From the NCBI GenBank assembly GCA_022059125.1, contig JAEUWY010000002.1, forward strand, positions 1,178,001-1,242,000: 64,000 nt of DNA, given 5' to 3'. A model generated the notes under the pieces. It was not told where the DNA came from. It saw nothing but the letters and a program-made list of their open reading frames with translations, and searched no databases. The DNA is from Corynespora cassiicola. Lineage: Eukaryota; Ascomycota; Dothideomycetes; Pleosporales; Corynesporascaceae. Shown here piece by piece: positions 44,392 through 57,342 of this stretch (the first letter of the stretch is position 1; the number at the start of each line of letters is the position of its first letter). The position numbers and the translations under genes were made by a program.

Positions 44392-45833
44392 CTACAAGGC
44401 CAGAATACCAGCCACCATGACCGCCACCACACTCATGCCCACTCCGACACGGCTCGCCGCTCCCGTGAACGGAGCTGGCGTGTACGTCTTGTAAGGCGCC
44501 GATCCCGTGGAGCTCGCCGTACCGGTAGGATAGACGGCGGTGCTGTTGGCCGCTCCGTAGGGCGGAGCGTGTGCATCCTTGGTCGGCACGGGCACCTTGG
44601 TCAGAGTGATGACCTTGACGATCGTACTCGTGGCCGTTTCCTCGGGCAGCTCGGGGACGGCCGGGCCAGTCGGGTAAGCGACTGGTGCGGCCTGTGTCTC
44701 CTTGGTGTCCACAGGATAGTCAGCTGGCGGAGAGGCAACCGGGTATTCAGGAGCTGGTTGAGACGCAGCTGGATACTCTGGAGCTGGCTTGGAGGCGCCT
44801 GGGTACTCAGCGGGTGGCTGGGAAGCAGCCGGATAATCAGCGCCCGGCGCCTCGGGGACCTTGGTTGGGTAGTCGACGGGCTTGGTCAAAGTCACAGTAG
44901 TGGTTGCAGGGCCACAGTGCGTGCACACTGTAACGGTCGTAGTCCAACCTTCTGGAACCTCACCAGGCGTAGGCTTAGCTGTCGGGCATACGGGGCAGAC
45001 GGTCTTGGTAATCGTGGCAGTGACGGTGGTAAGGCCAGTGGGGCAAATGTCGACGTATGTAGCTATTCAAAAATTAGTAAAAAGAAGGCCGTAGCATTTC
45101 TATTCGGCATGACTTACTTGTGATAACCGTGGTCGTCGTTGTCGGGTAGCTAGGAGGCTGCTCAGGCTTATCGGTGATCGAAGGGCCAGTGGGATAGCCT
45201 TCGTAGCCAGAGGTGGAGCTAGGCACATCCTCCTTGGAAGAAGAAGAAGAAGAAACGGGATATTCGGGAATGCTGGCGGAGGAACTGGAAGCTGGGTAAG
45301 GAGCTCCGGTGCTTGAAGTCGAGCATGGAGTGGAAACAGAGATTTCCGTCGACGAGACAGAAGAGCTTGCGCCAGTTGGAACTGGGACAGTGGCACTGCT
45401 GTCAGTTGACGAGGGAATGATGGAGGTTCCATCGGTCGTGGAAGGAACGACAGAGGTACCATCAGTTGTAGAGGGAGGAACGACGGAGGAGCCCTCGGTT
45501 GTGGAAGGAGGAACGACGGAGGAGCCATCAGTCGTGGAAGGAACAACCGAAGAACTTTCAGTTGACGAGATCCCCGTAGAGATGCCACCAGTGGGGTGCG
45601 TCATGGTCGAGTTCGATCCGGTAGGGAATGGAGGCAGCTTGCTGGAAGAAGAGCTGGTCACAGGGGTGCTTGAAGCCGAAGACGAGGTGCTTTCCGCCGT
45701 GCTCGAAGCCGACGATGAAATAGTGGTTGGCAGCGTTGAGCTTGATACATAAGTAGAAGCAGACGACGACGACAATGAAGGGGTCGCAGTGGACGACAGT
45801 GACGACGAGGGCTTGACGGAAGAAGATAGGGAA

Positions 45834-45865
<32 letters not shown>

Positions 45866-47368
45866 AGGCTTGACAGTAGATGAAAGAGACGAGGACGACG
45901 GCTTAACAGTAGACGAGGTCGAAGACGGCGTAGGGCTGGGGGATGACGAAGGCTTGATGCTGGAGGACGACGAAGACTTGATGCTAGAAGATGACGAGAC
46001 GGTAGAAGACGGCTTCAGGGTAGCGGTACTGGTGATCACCGAGCTGCGAGTAGACGAAATCTTGGAAGAGGTCGTGCGGATCGTGGAAGGAGCCAGCGTA
46101 GAAGACGAAGTAGGGGGGCAGACCTCAGTGAAGGTCTTGCCTGTCCACTTTCCGGAGAGAATCTCCTTGATCCAAGTCATGTAGCCCTTGCCACACTTCT
46201 TGTTCCTCTCGGAAACAGTGGCTTCCCAAAGCATTACACCTCCGAAGATGCTGCTGTGTTTCCTCTGGTAGAAGGAGACCAGGGCGTTGGCTTCGGTTGG
46301 AGTCAGGTAGTGGTGGGGGTAAGCTGCACCAGCTCCAGCAACACCGGCAGGCTGTTGATTCGTCAGTCGATATTGCTGCAAAAAAGGGGAATACGAGTCT
46401 TACCAATCCCAGGTAGAGCTTCACTCCCTTATTCTTCGAGTTTGCATTCAGCCACGCAACCCAAGCATCAAAGGTAAAGGTGGTAGACCCCTTGTTCAGA
46501 CCATTGTATCCGTCTCGGGCGCTGCACCCGTTCGTGTTGTAGAACTGGGTGAAGATAAAATCAAAGTTCGAGTTTTTGATGGCATCAGCAAGTCGCTCGT
46601 CGGGAGACAAACATTGGGGTGCACCAGAAATGTAGTACTTGGGGAGGGGGCCTTTGGGGAATAGGTTGGTCGTAAGGTGGTTGACAAAACGAGCATAATT
46701 GGCCCATTTGTATGTAGGGAACGGTTCGGGTGACATGTGAGCTTCGAGGTCAAGATCAAAACCATCGACTGCTGCACTGCCGAACGGACGAGGTTTGTTG
46801 CCCCAGGCATCCGTCTTTGGACCAAAGGCACCCCACAAAAATTCGGCCAAATAGACCGCCACATCGGCATTGGCAAGATAGTAGTCAGTTGGTTGCCTAC
46901 ATAGTGTTTAGATAGGATTCCTATCAACAGCATTGGTCACTTACCCGCCGCCGATGGACAGCAAGACCTTCTTGCCATTCGCGTGACAGGTGTTGATGCC
47001 CTGCTCTATTGAGGGACACATGCTGTAAAGCTTGCTTGGTTTTCCATCGGGCTGGATGTAGACATCAGCCCAACAAGCATTCCCTAATTACATGTCAGTC
47101 ACTGGCACACAGGAGGTGATCGGTCCCTCGTACCAAAGTTTGACCCTGGGTAATCCCCCACTTTGGTTGGGAAGTGATTTATAAACCCAAGAACGACAAT
47201 GTCGGCACTAGGATCACTACACACTTCGCTGAGTAGCATTTGAGAATCTCCCTGTCCCCAGTAGACAACCGCGTTCTGGTTAGAGGCAGCATTGAAGGCA
47301 GCGGAGGTGGTGTAGGCAAAAAGGCCTGCGACTGCGAGAGCCGCACGTGAGAGATTGACTGGATACAT
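44392..47368 (-). CDS. GPI-anchored class III-type chitinase (GH18) with Ser/Thr-rich stalk
   Basis: Five exons: 47368-47134, 47083-46945, 46896-46404, 46351-45118 and 45062-44392 (2,772 nt, 923 aa). Signal peptide MYPVNLSRAALAVAGLFAYT, then the GH18 barrel: NAVVYWGQGD, VLGFINHFP, KKVLLSIGGG and the catalytic DGFDLDLEAH (D-x-x-D-x-D-x-E, so the acid is intact), with IFGGVMLWEATVSERN near the end of the barrel. A stalk of about 250 residues almost wholly Ser/Thr follows; part is coded by a (GAC)n run at 45835-45865 that reads poly-Ser, and part by repeats like SSVVPPSTTDG. A Cys-containing segment, Pro-rich repeats (EYPAASQPAP) and a hydrophobic tail (GVGMSVVAVMVAGILAL) suited to GPI attachment end the protein. 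Likely a cell-wall-bound enzyme for hyphal wall remodelling. Confidence 0.94.
45835..45865. repeat. Trinucleotide (GAC)n run coding poly-Ser
   Basis: About ten uninterrupted GAC units on the plus strand, read as GTC-type Ser codons on the coding strand of the chitinase stalk. Such runs are length-variable between isolates. Confidence 0.85.
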
Positions 47369-49775
47369 TATTAATATATTATGGAGATTACCGCGAGTAC
47401 GTCAAAGAATGAGTGAATAGCCAGGTGGCCGGTAAAGATCGTGATGAGTGGGCTCTCGAAAGAATGAACGCAAGCAAATGCTTGCTATTAGGACAGAGAC
47501 TCGAAAGAGTGACCAAAGAACTCGACGAGGCGAAAGTCGAGAAGAAAAGACACGGGAAATTGCAAAACCATGTAGTGTTTAGGCAGCTGTCCGCAGCACC
47601 TGCATGGCGTTGGGGGCTGGCATGTGGTTCTCTAGCATGAAGCCATCTTCCGAACGAACACGGCATAGGCGGCCAGGGGAGCATCGTATGCTACCATCCT
47701 CAGACAACTTCCCAACACGGCACCAGCAAAAGGCGAACTACGAACGCACACCATTGGGTAGCTGTGGGCCAGCTAAACCGCTTCAAGTTGAATGGATCGG
47801 GCGGCGTCAAACGGTTCAGACGAGTAACTACGCGAAGCCAGGCAACAATGAGCCTCGCATCCTGTTCCTGCATGAAGTCGGCTTTTACTGGTGGATCAGC
47901 CGGCAATCCAAGGACAAGCTTCAATTTCGGTTGTTGTGAGAACCTATGAGGAAGGCCATCAGCGAAGCGCACCCAATTTTGGATGTCATATTAGGGCTGA
48001 GCCCGGCCATGCGGTCAGGGTTTCCGGAGCGTCATGTTCCTCTTTTGACGTCCATCATTGCGACCTGTATAACGGCCGTATCCCATATTACGGCGCATCC
48101 TTCTCTTTCGTGCGAGTCCCAGGGGTAAATACATCTGTCGACTCCCCGAGAACAATTCAGTATTTCACGGGCCACATACAACTGCAATTTACAGGGCCCT
48201 CAGAGGTGCCAATTATCAAATGCCTATCGTGATGGTGTGACTACCGTGGCCACAGAAGAGTTTTTTCCCGTCGCATCCAGGGCCGTCCGGCAGGGAATGT
48301 GGGTGTGGGTGTGAAGACGGCGTTCAACCTCGGGAAGCGCTATTGAGAGGTGGCAGGGGTGGCACGGTTCAATGTCAGTCTGATCCTTCGCCCGGGTGGA
48401 GATTCTGGACGTCTGCCGCCCTTATCTCGTGCAGGACAGCGCCTGGAAGGATTCAATCGTCCATGTGCCGAGATGGAAGGTGATTTAAAAACCTCGTATG
48501 CTGACACCAGAGGCATTGTGACGGGACTGTCAAGAACTGCTAGAGAAGTAGGGCGCTTCGAGGAAGTGATCTGGTACTTGAGCATTGTGAGGCCATCAGG
48601 CCGACACGGCCCATGTGGGACTGCTAATCGTAGATCGGCTGTAGCGAGGTGCCGTCTCGTCGCCGGTGCTGCAAGCCATCTGAGTCCGGTGAAGCGAACG
48701 AGGGGCAAGGGACTGGAGGGGTAGCGCAAAGGACGGCGGCTGGATGGAATCACGGAGTCAGTCCTGCTTCGCAGTCGTCTGGTCGGAGATGGGATGCGAT
48801 GGCGATACTTCGGCTGTCGTGGGCTTGGACGGCCCCCCACCGTCTCCGCCCTCGTCATAGACGGCACGCAATGGACCCTTGGGGGTGCACCACATGCCAT
48901 GGCTCAGTAGGCACAATAGGCAGAGCAGGTCGCGAAAAGCGGCTCTGCGGGCTTGACGTGCATATCTATATAAGTAGTCGGAGCCGCAATGTCGGAGGAG
49001 GGAGATCGACCTATCGTGATCACCGCCGTCAACCCCTCTTTTGGGACGCAGCAGGCCCGCGGCCACCTCGATCCCTTCGTCCCATATGCTTGTGTCAACG
49101 TCAGCCATGGCCCGAACAATGCAATGCAGTCTGCAGCTCGATACTTGAAGACGAAGGTTGTTGCACGCGCTTCCCGCCAGCTGTCTCACTCTCTTGGGTG
49201 GTGGGCCCTCATCATCGCGTGCAGGTCATGCGGATGGTTAGCGGCTGGTGAGCCCGTCCACTGGGGAGGGCGGTGAGTGTCCAGCAGGGAGCCGCGCCTG
49301 GGGTGGCCGCCTTGATTGACAGCAACTAGAGGTGCAAGTGACATGTTTCTCACCACAAAAGGGTCCATCGGCGGTATTTGCTGCGGCCGTGGAGACGCAC
49401 AGAAGCTGTGCAATGACGTCGGGCGTCCCCAGCTCGCCTGAATCGTATCTGCCCCAAGGACCCTGACCACCACGACAAACGTCTCCCTCCGCACCACCAC
49501 GGCATCCTTTTCCAGCCATGGCTCTTACACGCTCAGTCACCTGCATCTCCTCTCATCTTAGCCCGTCGCCGATCGCTCTGGGGTACGGGGTTGCGCGGAC
49601 GTTGAACATAAAGCTGCGAGCCACGCGTTGAGCGTCTGCCCGACTGTCATTCTTGCTCATCTTTGTTTGGTACCCGGCCGCTACTTTTTTTTCTGCTGGG
49701 TCGCAGTGCGCGCTGTGCACACGTGGGAGTCTTGTTTGCTGATCGCCTACCAACGGTGCTACACCTACCACCAAC
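47369..49775. other. 2.4-kb divergent spacer without a supported gene
   Basis: Between the divergent starts of the chitinase and MFS transporter genes. Frames up to 200 codons occur on both strands at 48,340-49,250, where both strands are open at once. None has a motif, convincing start context or splice structure. Promoters of both flanking genes must lie here. Confidence 0.35.
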
Positions 49776-52148
49776 ATGTTTTCTGGTTGGAAATCGCGGA
49801 AGACGACCGACGATGGGGTTGCGAACCCTTCGCCTAGCGACTCTACCAACGAAAAGAAGGAGCCCGCCCCCAAGAAGTGGAGTCTGGGTATCCTCGCCGA
49901 TCCCCACACCGACGAGGTTCCCGGATCCGTTATTCTGCTATCGAGAGCGCACAACCGCAACGAGCCGCTTGGTCTACAGCATGCCCAAGCGCGAACATCG
50001 TCGTCCTCGCTGCCCTCGCCATACGGCCCGCCCTCGAGAAGCGTCTCCCGAGGCTCGCGCCGCTCTTCGCGCTCCCGCCGATCACGCAAGGCCGACGTCA
50101 AGAAGACCAAGGATGGCAAATTCATCCTCGATCCACAGCCCGACGACTCGGTCAACGACCCTCTGAATTGGACACAGCTGCGTCGAGATGCTGCCTTGAT
50201 CTCCCTGGGCTTTTACTGCATGGTCGGAGGTGGCATGACGCCTCTGCTCGCTGCAGGCTTCCACGACGTGGCCGAGACATATGATGTGTCTGTGCCGCAG
50301 GTTGCGCTGACCACAGGCCTCTACATGCTTGGCTTGGGCTTGGGCTCTGTGGTAGCGTCGCCGACAGCCATCTTGTACGGGAAGAGGCCAGTCTATCTTG
50401 TGGCCATTATTCTCTTCCTGCTCTCCTCGGTGTGGTGTGCACTATCTCCGAATTGTATGTTGTAACCCGACCAACCCCCCACAGGCGCTTTGCTAACTTG
50501 CCGCAGATGCATCCCTGGTCATTGCCCGCATCGTGCAGGGTATGGCCGTGTCTCCTGTCGAATGTCTCCCGAGCGCTTCCATCGCCGAAATCTTCTTCTT
50601 GCATGAGCGAGCATATCGTCTGGGAATATATACACTGCTTCTCCTCGGTGGGAAAAATCTGATTCCTCTTGTCAGTGCTGCCGTTGTTCAGTCGCTGGGC
50701 TGGAGGTGGGTATTTTGGCTAGTTGCCATTGTTGTGGGATTTTGCTTCTTCCTTGTTTTCTTTTTCGTGCCAGAGAGCTTCTGGGATAGGACCCCAACAC
50801 GGAGGGGCAGGAGCAGGTCCCGAGGCCAGAGCCCAGGAAAACGCCACCATCTCCATTTGCCTTCGTTGCAAAGGCACCACAAGAAGCACGATGACCATGC
50901 GGAAGACGGTCAGGTTATACACAGCGTGCCCATGACGCCGTCATCGCCCCTAGCTTCTCCTACATCGGGCTTGGAAAAGCCCAAGAAGGCTCGCAAAACA
51001 GGCCATGTGGGGTTTGCCGCAGATTTTGAGCGCGAAGGCGAGACTCACCATGATGAACAATCTCCGGGATCGCCAGGATCCGCATCCCACGTCGACTACT
51101 TCAGTCTTGGTCAAGATAGGAAGGAGACGGGAGAAGGTCGCCCAGGCACATCCGATGGCATAAGCGGGGTGCTGTCTGAGGCTTCAGCCGACACCAGGGA
51201 CTCCGGCCGCGACGTCGAGAAGGAGGCGGGACTGTCTTCAGACAACACGACGTTTGCCTCTGGAGCGTCGGGCGAACACGTCGCTTCAGACCAGGTGTCG
51301 GAACAAGTGTCCATCCACTACACAGATCAGCTCCGCTCTGCGCCGCCAAGATCATATGTGGACTCGCTGAAGCCCTATCACGGACGGCTGACGAAGGACA
51401 AATGGCTTCGTGTCATGGCGCGGCCTTTCATCCTCTTTGCCTACCCGGCCGTCCTGTGGTCGTCCATGTGCTATGCACTGGCAGTGGGCTGGCTGATTGT
51501 GCTCTCCGAGTCTGTGGCACACATATACCAAGACCGAGAATCGTACAATTTCACCGCGCTGCAGGTTGGTCTAGTCTACATCAGCCCGTTTGTTGGGGGC
51601 GTCCTGGGAACCGCCGTGGCCGGCAAGATATCTGATCTCCTTGTTCGATTCATGGCGCGCCGGAACGACGGCGTGTACGAGCCCGAGTTCCGGCTGCTCA
51701 TGGCGGCACCCATTGCCCTCAGCACCGTGATAGGACTGATGGGGTTCGGATGGAGCGCGGAGGAAAAGGACAACTGGATTGTGCCGACCATCTTCTTTGG
51801 AGTGATCAGCTTTGGCTGCTGCCTCGGCTCTACCACGGCAGTTACGTTTGTGGTGGACTCTTATAGGATCTACGCTGGCGAGGCTCTGGTCACGCTGAAC
51901 TTTTGCAAGAGTAAGTCGGCCAGCCCCCCCGGCGTCGAAGCGTCACACTGACTCCACCAGACATCCTCCACGGGTTCATCTTCTCGCTCTTCTTTCCGCA
52001 CTGGCTCGAGTCCAGCGGCTCCAAGGACGTGTTCCTGGCCGTGGGCGGCATCCAGCTGGGATGCATGCTCTTCTCCGTGCCCATGTATATATATGGCAAG
52101 CGGGCTCGGATGTGGACGGTGCGCAAGAACCTGATGGAGAAGTTCTGA
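49776..52148 (+). CDS. Major facilitator superfamily transporter with long cytosolic loop
   Basis: Three exons, 49776-50454, 50507-51910 and 51961-52148 (2,271 nt, 756 aa). A cytosolic N terminus of about 130 residues is rich in Ser/Arg. Then come the first MFS bundle (LGFYCMVGGGMTPLLAAGF; VALTTGLYMLGLGLGSVV; PTAILYGKRPVYLVAIILFL, the A-like loop motif; ARIVQGMAVSPVECLPSASI) and the segment LVAIVVGFCFFLVFFFVPES. A polar loop of about 230 residues (RGRSRSRGQSPGKRHH and acidic Ser-rich stretches) replaces the usual short central loop. The second bundle (RPFILFAYPAVLWSSMCYAL and on) ends with NLMEKF. It resembles fungal DHA1-type drug/organic-anion carriers. The cargo is unknown. No neighbour suggests a pathway. 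Confidence 0.93.
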
Positions 52149-53167
52149 GCGGCTGGCGGGCGTTGGCGCCGCTTGGGAGGCGTCCGGGCTGCATTTTTCT
52201 TACTCGATGCTTCACTGCAGCACACATAATTATCCGCGAGTCGGCGTGGGCGAATGAGGGGCGGCGGAATAGACAGGGCGGTTGGCGGCACAACCCACGG
52301 TGCATGTATTAGACCGGCATGGGCAGCACATCGCCATCCACCCAGATAGAAAGGAAGCGCGGCAGCCAACGAGGGCAACCACCATTATCAGCGTCGCCTC
52401 TGCTATTTTGATAACAGTGGGCTCCTGCCCGAGCCAATGCGGCGTTTCGTCATACCCGTGTCGCTTTATCTCCAACCCGCTGTTGATATCTCTCGGTATC
52501 GCGATTACGGACGTGCTGTCACGGCCGCGCTAGCCGCATGGGGTCAATTCTTCCAGAGGGGGAGTGTGGGGTGCGTCGATCGCCAACCTCCTAGCACCAC
52601 CCACCACCGCCCAGCACCGCCCAGCACCGCCTGCCCTCGCCCACCACCACCCAGCGCCTCTGTATTTGAGCATTGCCTGCCGCGTTCGATTTTTCCATGT
52701 GGGGACGCCACTTTATGGGGAAACGGCGGCCGTCGCGAACCCCCCCGGCCATGATGGCCACCGCCGTGCTGCCCGTGATGCCCGCGATGCCCGTGATGCC
52801 CGCGATGCCCGTGATGCCCCCGATGCTGCTGTTGGTGATGGAGCCTGGGAGCCTGCGCGTCCAGCGCAACCAGCCTCGTGCATGCTCGCCACAAAGGGGG
52901 CAGGTCCAGACGGATCTTTGGGCCTCCGAACGTCGGGATCCAGGCGCCTGGCCTCCTACGCATCGAACACGTCGCTATCTATCGCTATCATGACTGGCCC
53001 TAGCTTTCGGGTCGGTTCCTATCGGGTGTGACCTAGTCAGTCTTGTCACGCGCATTTAGGACGCCTACTCCACCTTCTCCGGATCCGCAACATTAAACCC
53101 TCCTCCCTCGTTGCGGATTGGCATCACTCCACCATCACACGACAATCCCTCTTCTTCACTAACAGAC
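52149..53167. other. 1-kb spacer between MFS and Zn2Cys6 genes
   Basis: Contains the 3' UTR of the transporter, a CCACC-rich stretch at 52,590-52,665, a 9-bp minisatellite at 52,771-52,825 (listed separately) and, in its last few hundred bases, the promoter of the regulator that starts at 53,168. Confidence 0.4.
52771..52825. repeat. 9-bp minisatellite, about six copies
   Basis: Tandem units of the form CCCGNGATG, alternating CCCGTGATG and CCCGCGATG. The alternation means the higher-order unit is 18 bp. Because the period is a multiple of three, long false frames appear on both strands. Confidence 0.85.
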
Positions 53168-55314
53168 ATGCCTCCATTGGCCCACGAGAGAACGCACGCA
53201 AAGGACCTCAAGGCAAAGAAGACAAAGTCGCGAAATGGTTGCGGCCGATGCAAGCTCAAACGGGTAATGCTCTCGCCCACCACCATCCTCCTCCTCCTAC
53301 CCCGCTAACGTGGCGATGAAAAAAAAAGTTAAAATGCGATGAGACTGCCCCCTCGTGTCTTCAGTGCAGGAAGCGCAACGTTGCCTGCCCGGGATATGAG
53401 AAGACGTTGAAGTGGTCGACAAAGTATGAAGTCTTTCAGCCCAGCCACTTCGGCTCGTCGCCCCCCAAGCGCTGTACACCAGCCGAGACAACCGAGAAGC
53501 CACCGAAGCCATCCAAGACTCCCACGCCCACACTGCCACAAGATGTCGTGAATGGCTTCGAGGCACTCGCCGCTGTCTTGCCTGCCGGTGGCAAGAAGCC
53601 CGAGGCTGCTCAGAGAGACCCCTCTCCCCAGACCACCCCTCCAGCTCTCGAGGAACCGTGCCCGTATGCCAACGAGTCGTCGGGTGAGGAGGTTGACTCC
53701 CCTCCTGAACCTGAACCCTTTCCTATAGATGACATTAGCCCCATGGACCCTCAGTTGCTGGACGACTTGACCGACACGATGGACTTTGCCGACGAACAGC
53801 TTCTTTTTGACTCCTTTGACCCTCTAGAACTCCCACCTCTGGAGGGCTTCGACTTTAATGCCGAGGAACTCCAAGGAAACCCAGATGACCTTGCCGTTTC
53901 GGCCTTGTCCAGTCCTCGACTGTCACGGTCCTTGTTGCTCGACTTCTATAGGCTGCCCAGTCCATCCTCGAGCTGTTCAAGACTGGATGACATGGAGTCC
54001 ATTTTGGTTCAACATTACTTCAAAGACGTTTGCGTCTTGTTTTCTTCTTTCGATTCTCCTCTTAATCCTTACCGAACCACCATTGGCCGCGTGTTTCAGG
54101 AAACACCTTCCATTTATTATGCCATTCAGTCCATGGCCGCTGCTCATCTCGCAAACAGCTTCCCAAACATGGCCTCTGTCGGCGTTGAGATGCAACGCAA
54201 GGCCTGCGATGCCTTGAACCAGGAGTTGCCACTTGTCCGGAGTGGCCAGACCAACGGCACCAGGGCCTTCCTTAGTACCATGCTACTTGGCATCACCACT
54301 TCGTGGCACGAGAGTAACGCCCTTGGTGAGGAGTTCCTTGCCACTGCCAGGAGCCTGATCTTGCCCAAGCTCCTCAACAACTCCGAGGAAGAGGGCATCC
54401 AGCGTGAGACTCAGTTCTTCGAGGAGTCTTTGATCTACTGGGAAATGCTCATGGGCTTCGTAACCCAAGACGCCATGGCCTATTACCCAGGCTCAGGACT
54501 TCGCAGCAGAGCCATCCCCAAGAAGAACGGACAAGCTTCCAGGAAGCCCGACGGGAAGATTGTACCCCACCCTTGGACGGGTATTGCCCCCACTATTCAA
54601 ATGCTCTTTGCCGAGGTGGGGAGACTAGTACGTCGCGAGCGGAGCCTAGACAAGTCCCCCACTTTCGACATTAGGCGCCGTCGTGAGAACCTGCTCAATG
54701 CCTCTACCTTGGAGGAGGACCTTCTCGCCGCCGAGTATCCTTCCGTTGAGGAGTTGACTGACCCTGGAGATGAGCGGACCCCCACTAATGACTTCGTTGT
54801 CATCGCCGAGGCCTATCGCTGTGCCGGTCTACTAGAACTCTATCGCGTCTTCCCTTCAATACTTCGTAAGCGCTTGGGGACCGACAAGTTTGCCTGGAAC
54901 TCCAGCGAGGACTTTGAATTCCCCACCCCTCGCTTTGAGACGCCATACGAGGACACCGACACCAAGCTCTGGGTCAACTCATTAGCCATGCACATACTCA
55001 GCTCTATCGAGTCCCTTCCCACATCTTCCGGTACCATCTGCATTCAGCCAATTCTCATCGTCGCTGCTGCTTCAGAGCTCAAGTTCGTGTCATCTGTCGA
55101 TTACTTTGACGTCTATGCAAACGACGCAAAGGTGCGACAGGCGCGCGAGTTTGCGCACCGCCGGCTGGAAGAGTATGCGTTGAGGCTGCCGGCTAAGCCG
55201 CTGCGCAAGATGCTTGAACTAATCGAGGAGGTTTGGCGAAGATTGGATGCTGGACAGAATGCATTCTGGATCGACGTCATGAACGAGATGGGCTGGCACA
55301 CCGTCATGGGATAA
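53168..55314 (+). CDS. Zn2Cys6 regulator with fungal-specific domain 2 (DUF3468 type)
   Basis: Two exons, 53168-53263 and 53329-55314 (2,082 nt, 693 aa). The intron lies inside the zinc cluster; its acceptor follows an A-tract instead of a pyrimidine tract, with a clear CTAAC branch site about 23 bases upstream. The joined cluster reads NGCGRCKLKRLKC, DETAPSC, LQCRKRNVAC: six cysteines with C-x2-C-x6-C-x6-C-x2-C-x6-C spacing. After an acidic Pro-rich linker come EGFDFNAEELQGN, then the long helical domain with MQRKACDALNQELPL and TSWHESNALGEEF, typical of UPC2/DUF3468-type regulators, ending in RLDAGQNAFWIDVMNEMGWH. Nuclear. Target genes unknown; the MFS gene lies upstream on the same strand with a separate promoter. 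Confidence 0.91.
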
Positions 55315-55824
55315 AACCTAGACAACCACTTCACGCCACGCCCAATCGACGTCTCCTTGTTGTCCCCCAAAAAGTTACAGCTGGACAGATTGCTATCCAA
55401 TTCGTCGGCTTTACCCTTCGACCGCTCCCGGACTTGTATTACAACCAACGTTCCTTACGAAGACGACACTCTCTTGTTACTTCGGTTGGAGTTTAGTTCT
55501 TCTCTTTCGCCTTCCTTGGGATGCCTCCTCCTACGATCCACGGCCTTGTCTTCTTTTCCTTCTGCGAGTACGACCACGACCTTAATGTACTTTCGATTTT
55601 CCATTTACGATACCGAGTCCTGCATCATCGGTGATGTGACATGGGCTTCTTCCATCGAACACGACACTGTTCGATTGCGACCTTCCTTCCACTGCAAAAC
55701 TTCCATCGATGGCGCCATGCGACCTACCCTCCACTGCGACTTGCCATCGATGATGCGAGTTTTCCGACTACGACCTCTCCATTGCGATCTCTGCTCGATT
55801 GCGACACCTCCATGCGACACCATG

Positions 55825-56005
55825 CGACCGTCCTTGCGACCCGCCTTGCGACATTCCTTGCGGTTATCCTTGCGACCATCCTTGCGACCATCCTTGCGAC
55901 CATCCTTGCGAACAGCCTTGCGACACTCCTTGCGACCTGTTCCACGACTATCCTTGCGACCAGCCTTACTACCAGCCTTGCGACCAGCCTTGCGACTCCT
56001 GCATG
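55825..56005. repeat. 12-bp minisatellite (TTGCGACCATCC type)
   Basis: About 15 diverged tandem copies. Four central copies at 55866-55912 are almost exact; the motif TTGCGAC then thins out over a wider zone, about 55,660 to 56,300. The 12-bp period keeps all frames open, which creates a false Arg/Lys/Gly/Asp-rich reading frame on the minus strand. Confidence 0.88.
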
Positions 56006-57024
56006 CGAGCCACAATACACGACCCTCATTGCGACCCTCCACTGCGATTTGACTCTGTCGCAATCTATTCTGGATTGTGGCTCCTCTCTTGACCATGGCC
56101 TCCCTTCCACCTGCGATATCCATGTCCCTCGCCTTGCATCCACGGCGTCGCCCCTTGTCGCCGTTTCCCACGATTGCGACAACCCAAGAGAACAAAGGTA
56201 CCCACCCTTCCCATTCCCGGACCCCTCGCCTGGCGCCCGTCAACCGATGCGTGACCCAGAGGTTTGCTTACCACGTCGTTCCCACGATTGCGACAAGATC
56301 CCGGATCCCAGCGCCATACATCCTTACCAAAGACCAACAGCGACGTTGTGACCCAGAGGTTTGCTACTGCTGCTGCTGATCGATGCACCCGCGATCTGTT
56401 TCCCTTCTACTCTTCCTAATACCATTTGGAATCTTGCATCCCGGTGATGTGACCAAAAATTATTGCTTCCTTTGCGGCATAGATAATTTCCTTTCTTCCT
56501 TTGCGCCACCCTTTTTTCTTAATACCATAGCAGCATAGATTTCCTTGGTCGTCGTCCTTTTGGACATATACCCTTAGCGACTTTTGCATTTGCAGATACC
56601 AGGTTCCCTCTCCTACCCTTTTTTACCATTTGATACCCCATTCCCACATATTTCCAGCGAGATCACATTATAGATAGAGACATCATCTCTTTGGGGCAAG
56701 GGGTTTTCTGGGATCATCGGCATGGCATTTACGTGTTATAGACTTGCATTGGGTTTTTGTTTTCCTTTTTCTGCATTGGGCTTTTCGGTTTTACTGTTTA
56801 CGACTATCGGTGACACATGTTGCATGGTCTGGATTTGGCCCTGTGTCTTGGTTCTCATTTCGGGTTTACAAAAAAAAAAGAACGGCAGCATCTGGTGTTT
56901 ATTCTTTTCATTATCATACCCCTACTGGCATTTCCCTCTTTCTTGTTTTATTTGCCACATTATACCACACGGAAAGCGATCTGGATTTTTTATTTTCTTT
57001 ACTTGTTTGTTCTTTTTCTTTGTT

Positions 57025-57071
57025 ACCACGGTTACGGTTACGGTTACGGTTACGGCTACGGCTACGGTTCC
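57025..57071. repeat. TTACGG hexanucleotide run
   Basis: About seven units of GGTTAC/GGCTAC. It superficially recalls telomeric repeats but lacks the TTAGGG sequence and is internal. Confidence 0.85.
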
Positions 57072-57297
57072 AAGTCTACGAACATTGCATGGCGGTAGAT
57101 ATGATACCCTCCTCCCCGCCCCAGAGAAAAGGGCTGTGAGGCCTTTTTGCTCCTTGCATGCTTGCTTGATTGTAATATACATCTCCTGTGCGGTTCTTCC
57201 GATGTGGAAGAGCGCCAGACCTTTTGTTGCCTGCGGGCGAACCTTGGCCATTGAGTGCTTGCCTTGCAATGATGTACATGTGTGATGTTGCCCCATG

Positions 57298-57301
57298 CTA
57301 C

Positions 57302-57342
<41 letters not shown>

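Noticed and set aside
48340..49251. Overlapping open frames of 120-200 codons on both strands
   Set aside because: Both strands open at once, no family motif, no splice pattern; best explained by base composition.
55605..56243. Arg/Lys/Gly/Asp-repeat reading frame of 212 codons on the minus strand, overlapped by plus-strand frames
   Set aside because: Produced by the 12-bp minisatellite; period divisible by three keeps every frame open. No motif or splice context.
57025..57071. Possible interstitial telomere repeat
   Set aside because: Unit is TTACGG, not TTAGGG, and it is flanked by ordinary microsatellites.
56722..57285. Hydrophobic 187-codon plus-strand frame resembling a membrane protein
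   Set aside because: Hydrophobicity comes from T-rich DNA and the TTACGG run; no conserved motif; lies in the convergent 3' zone of two genes.
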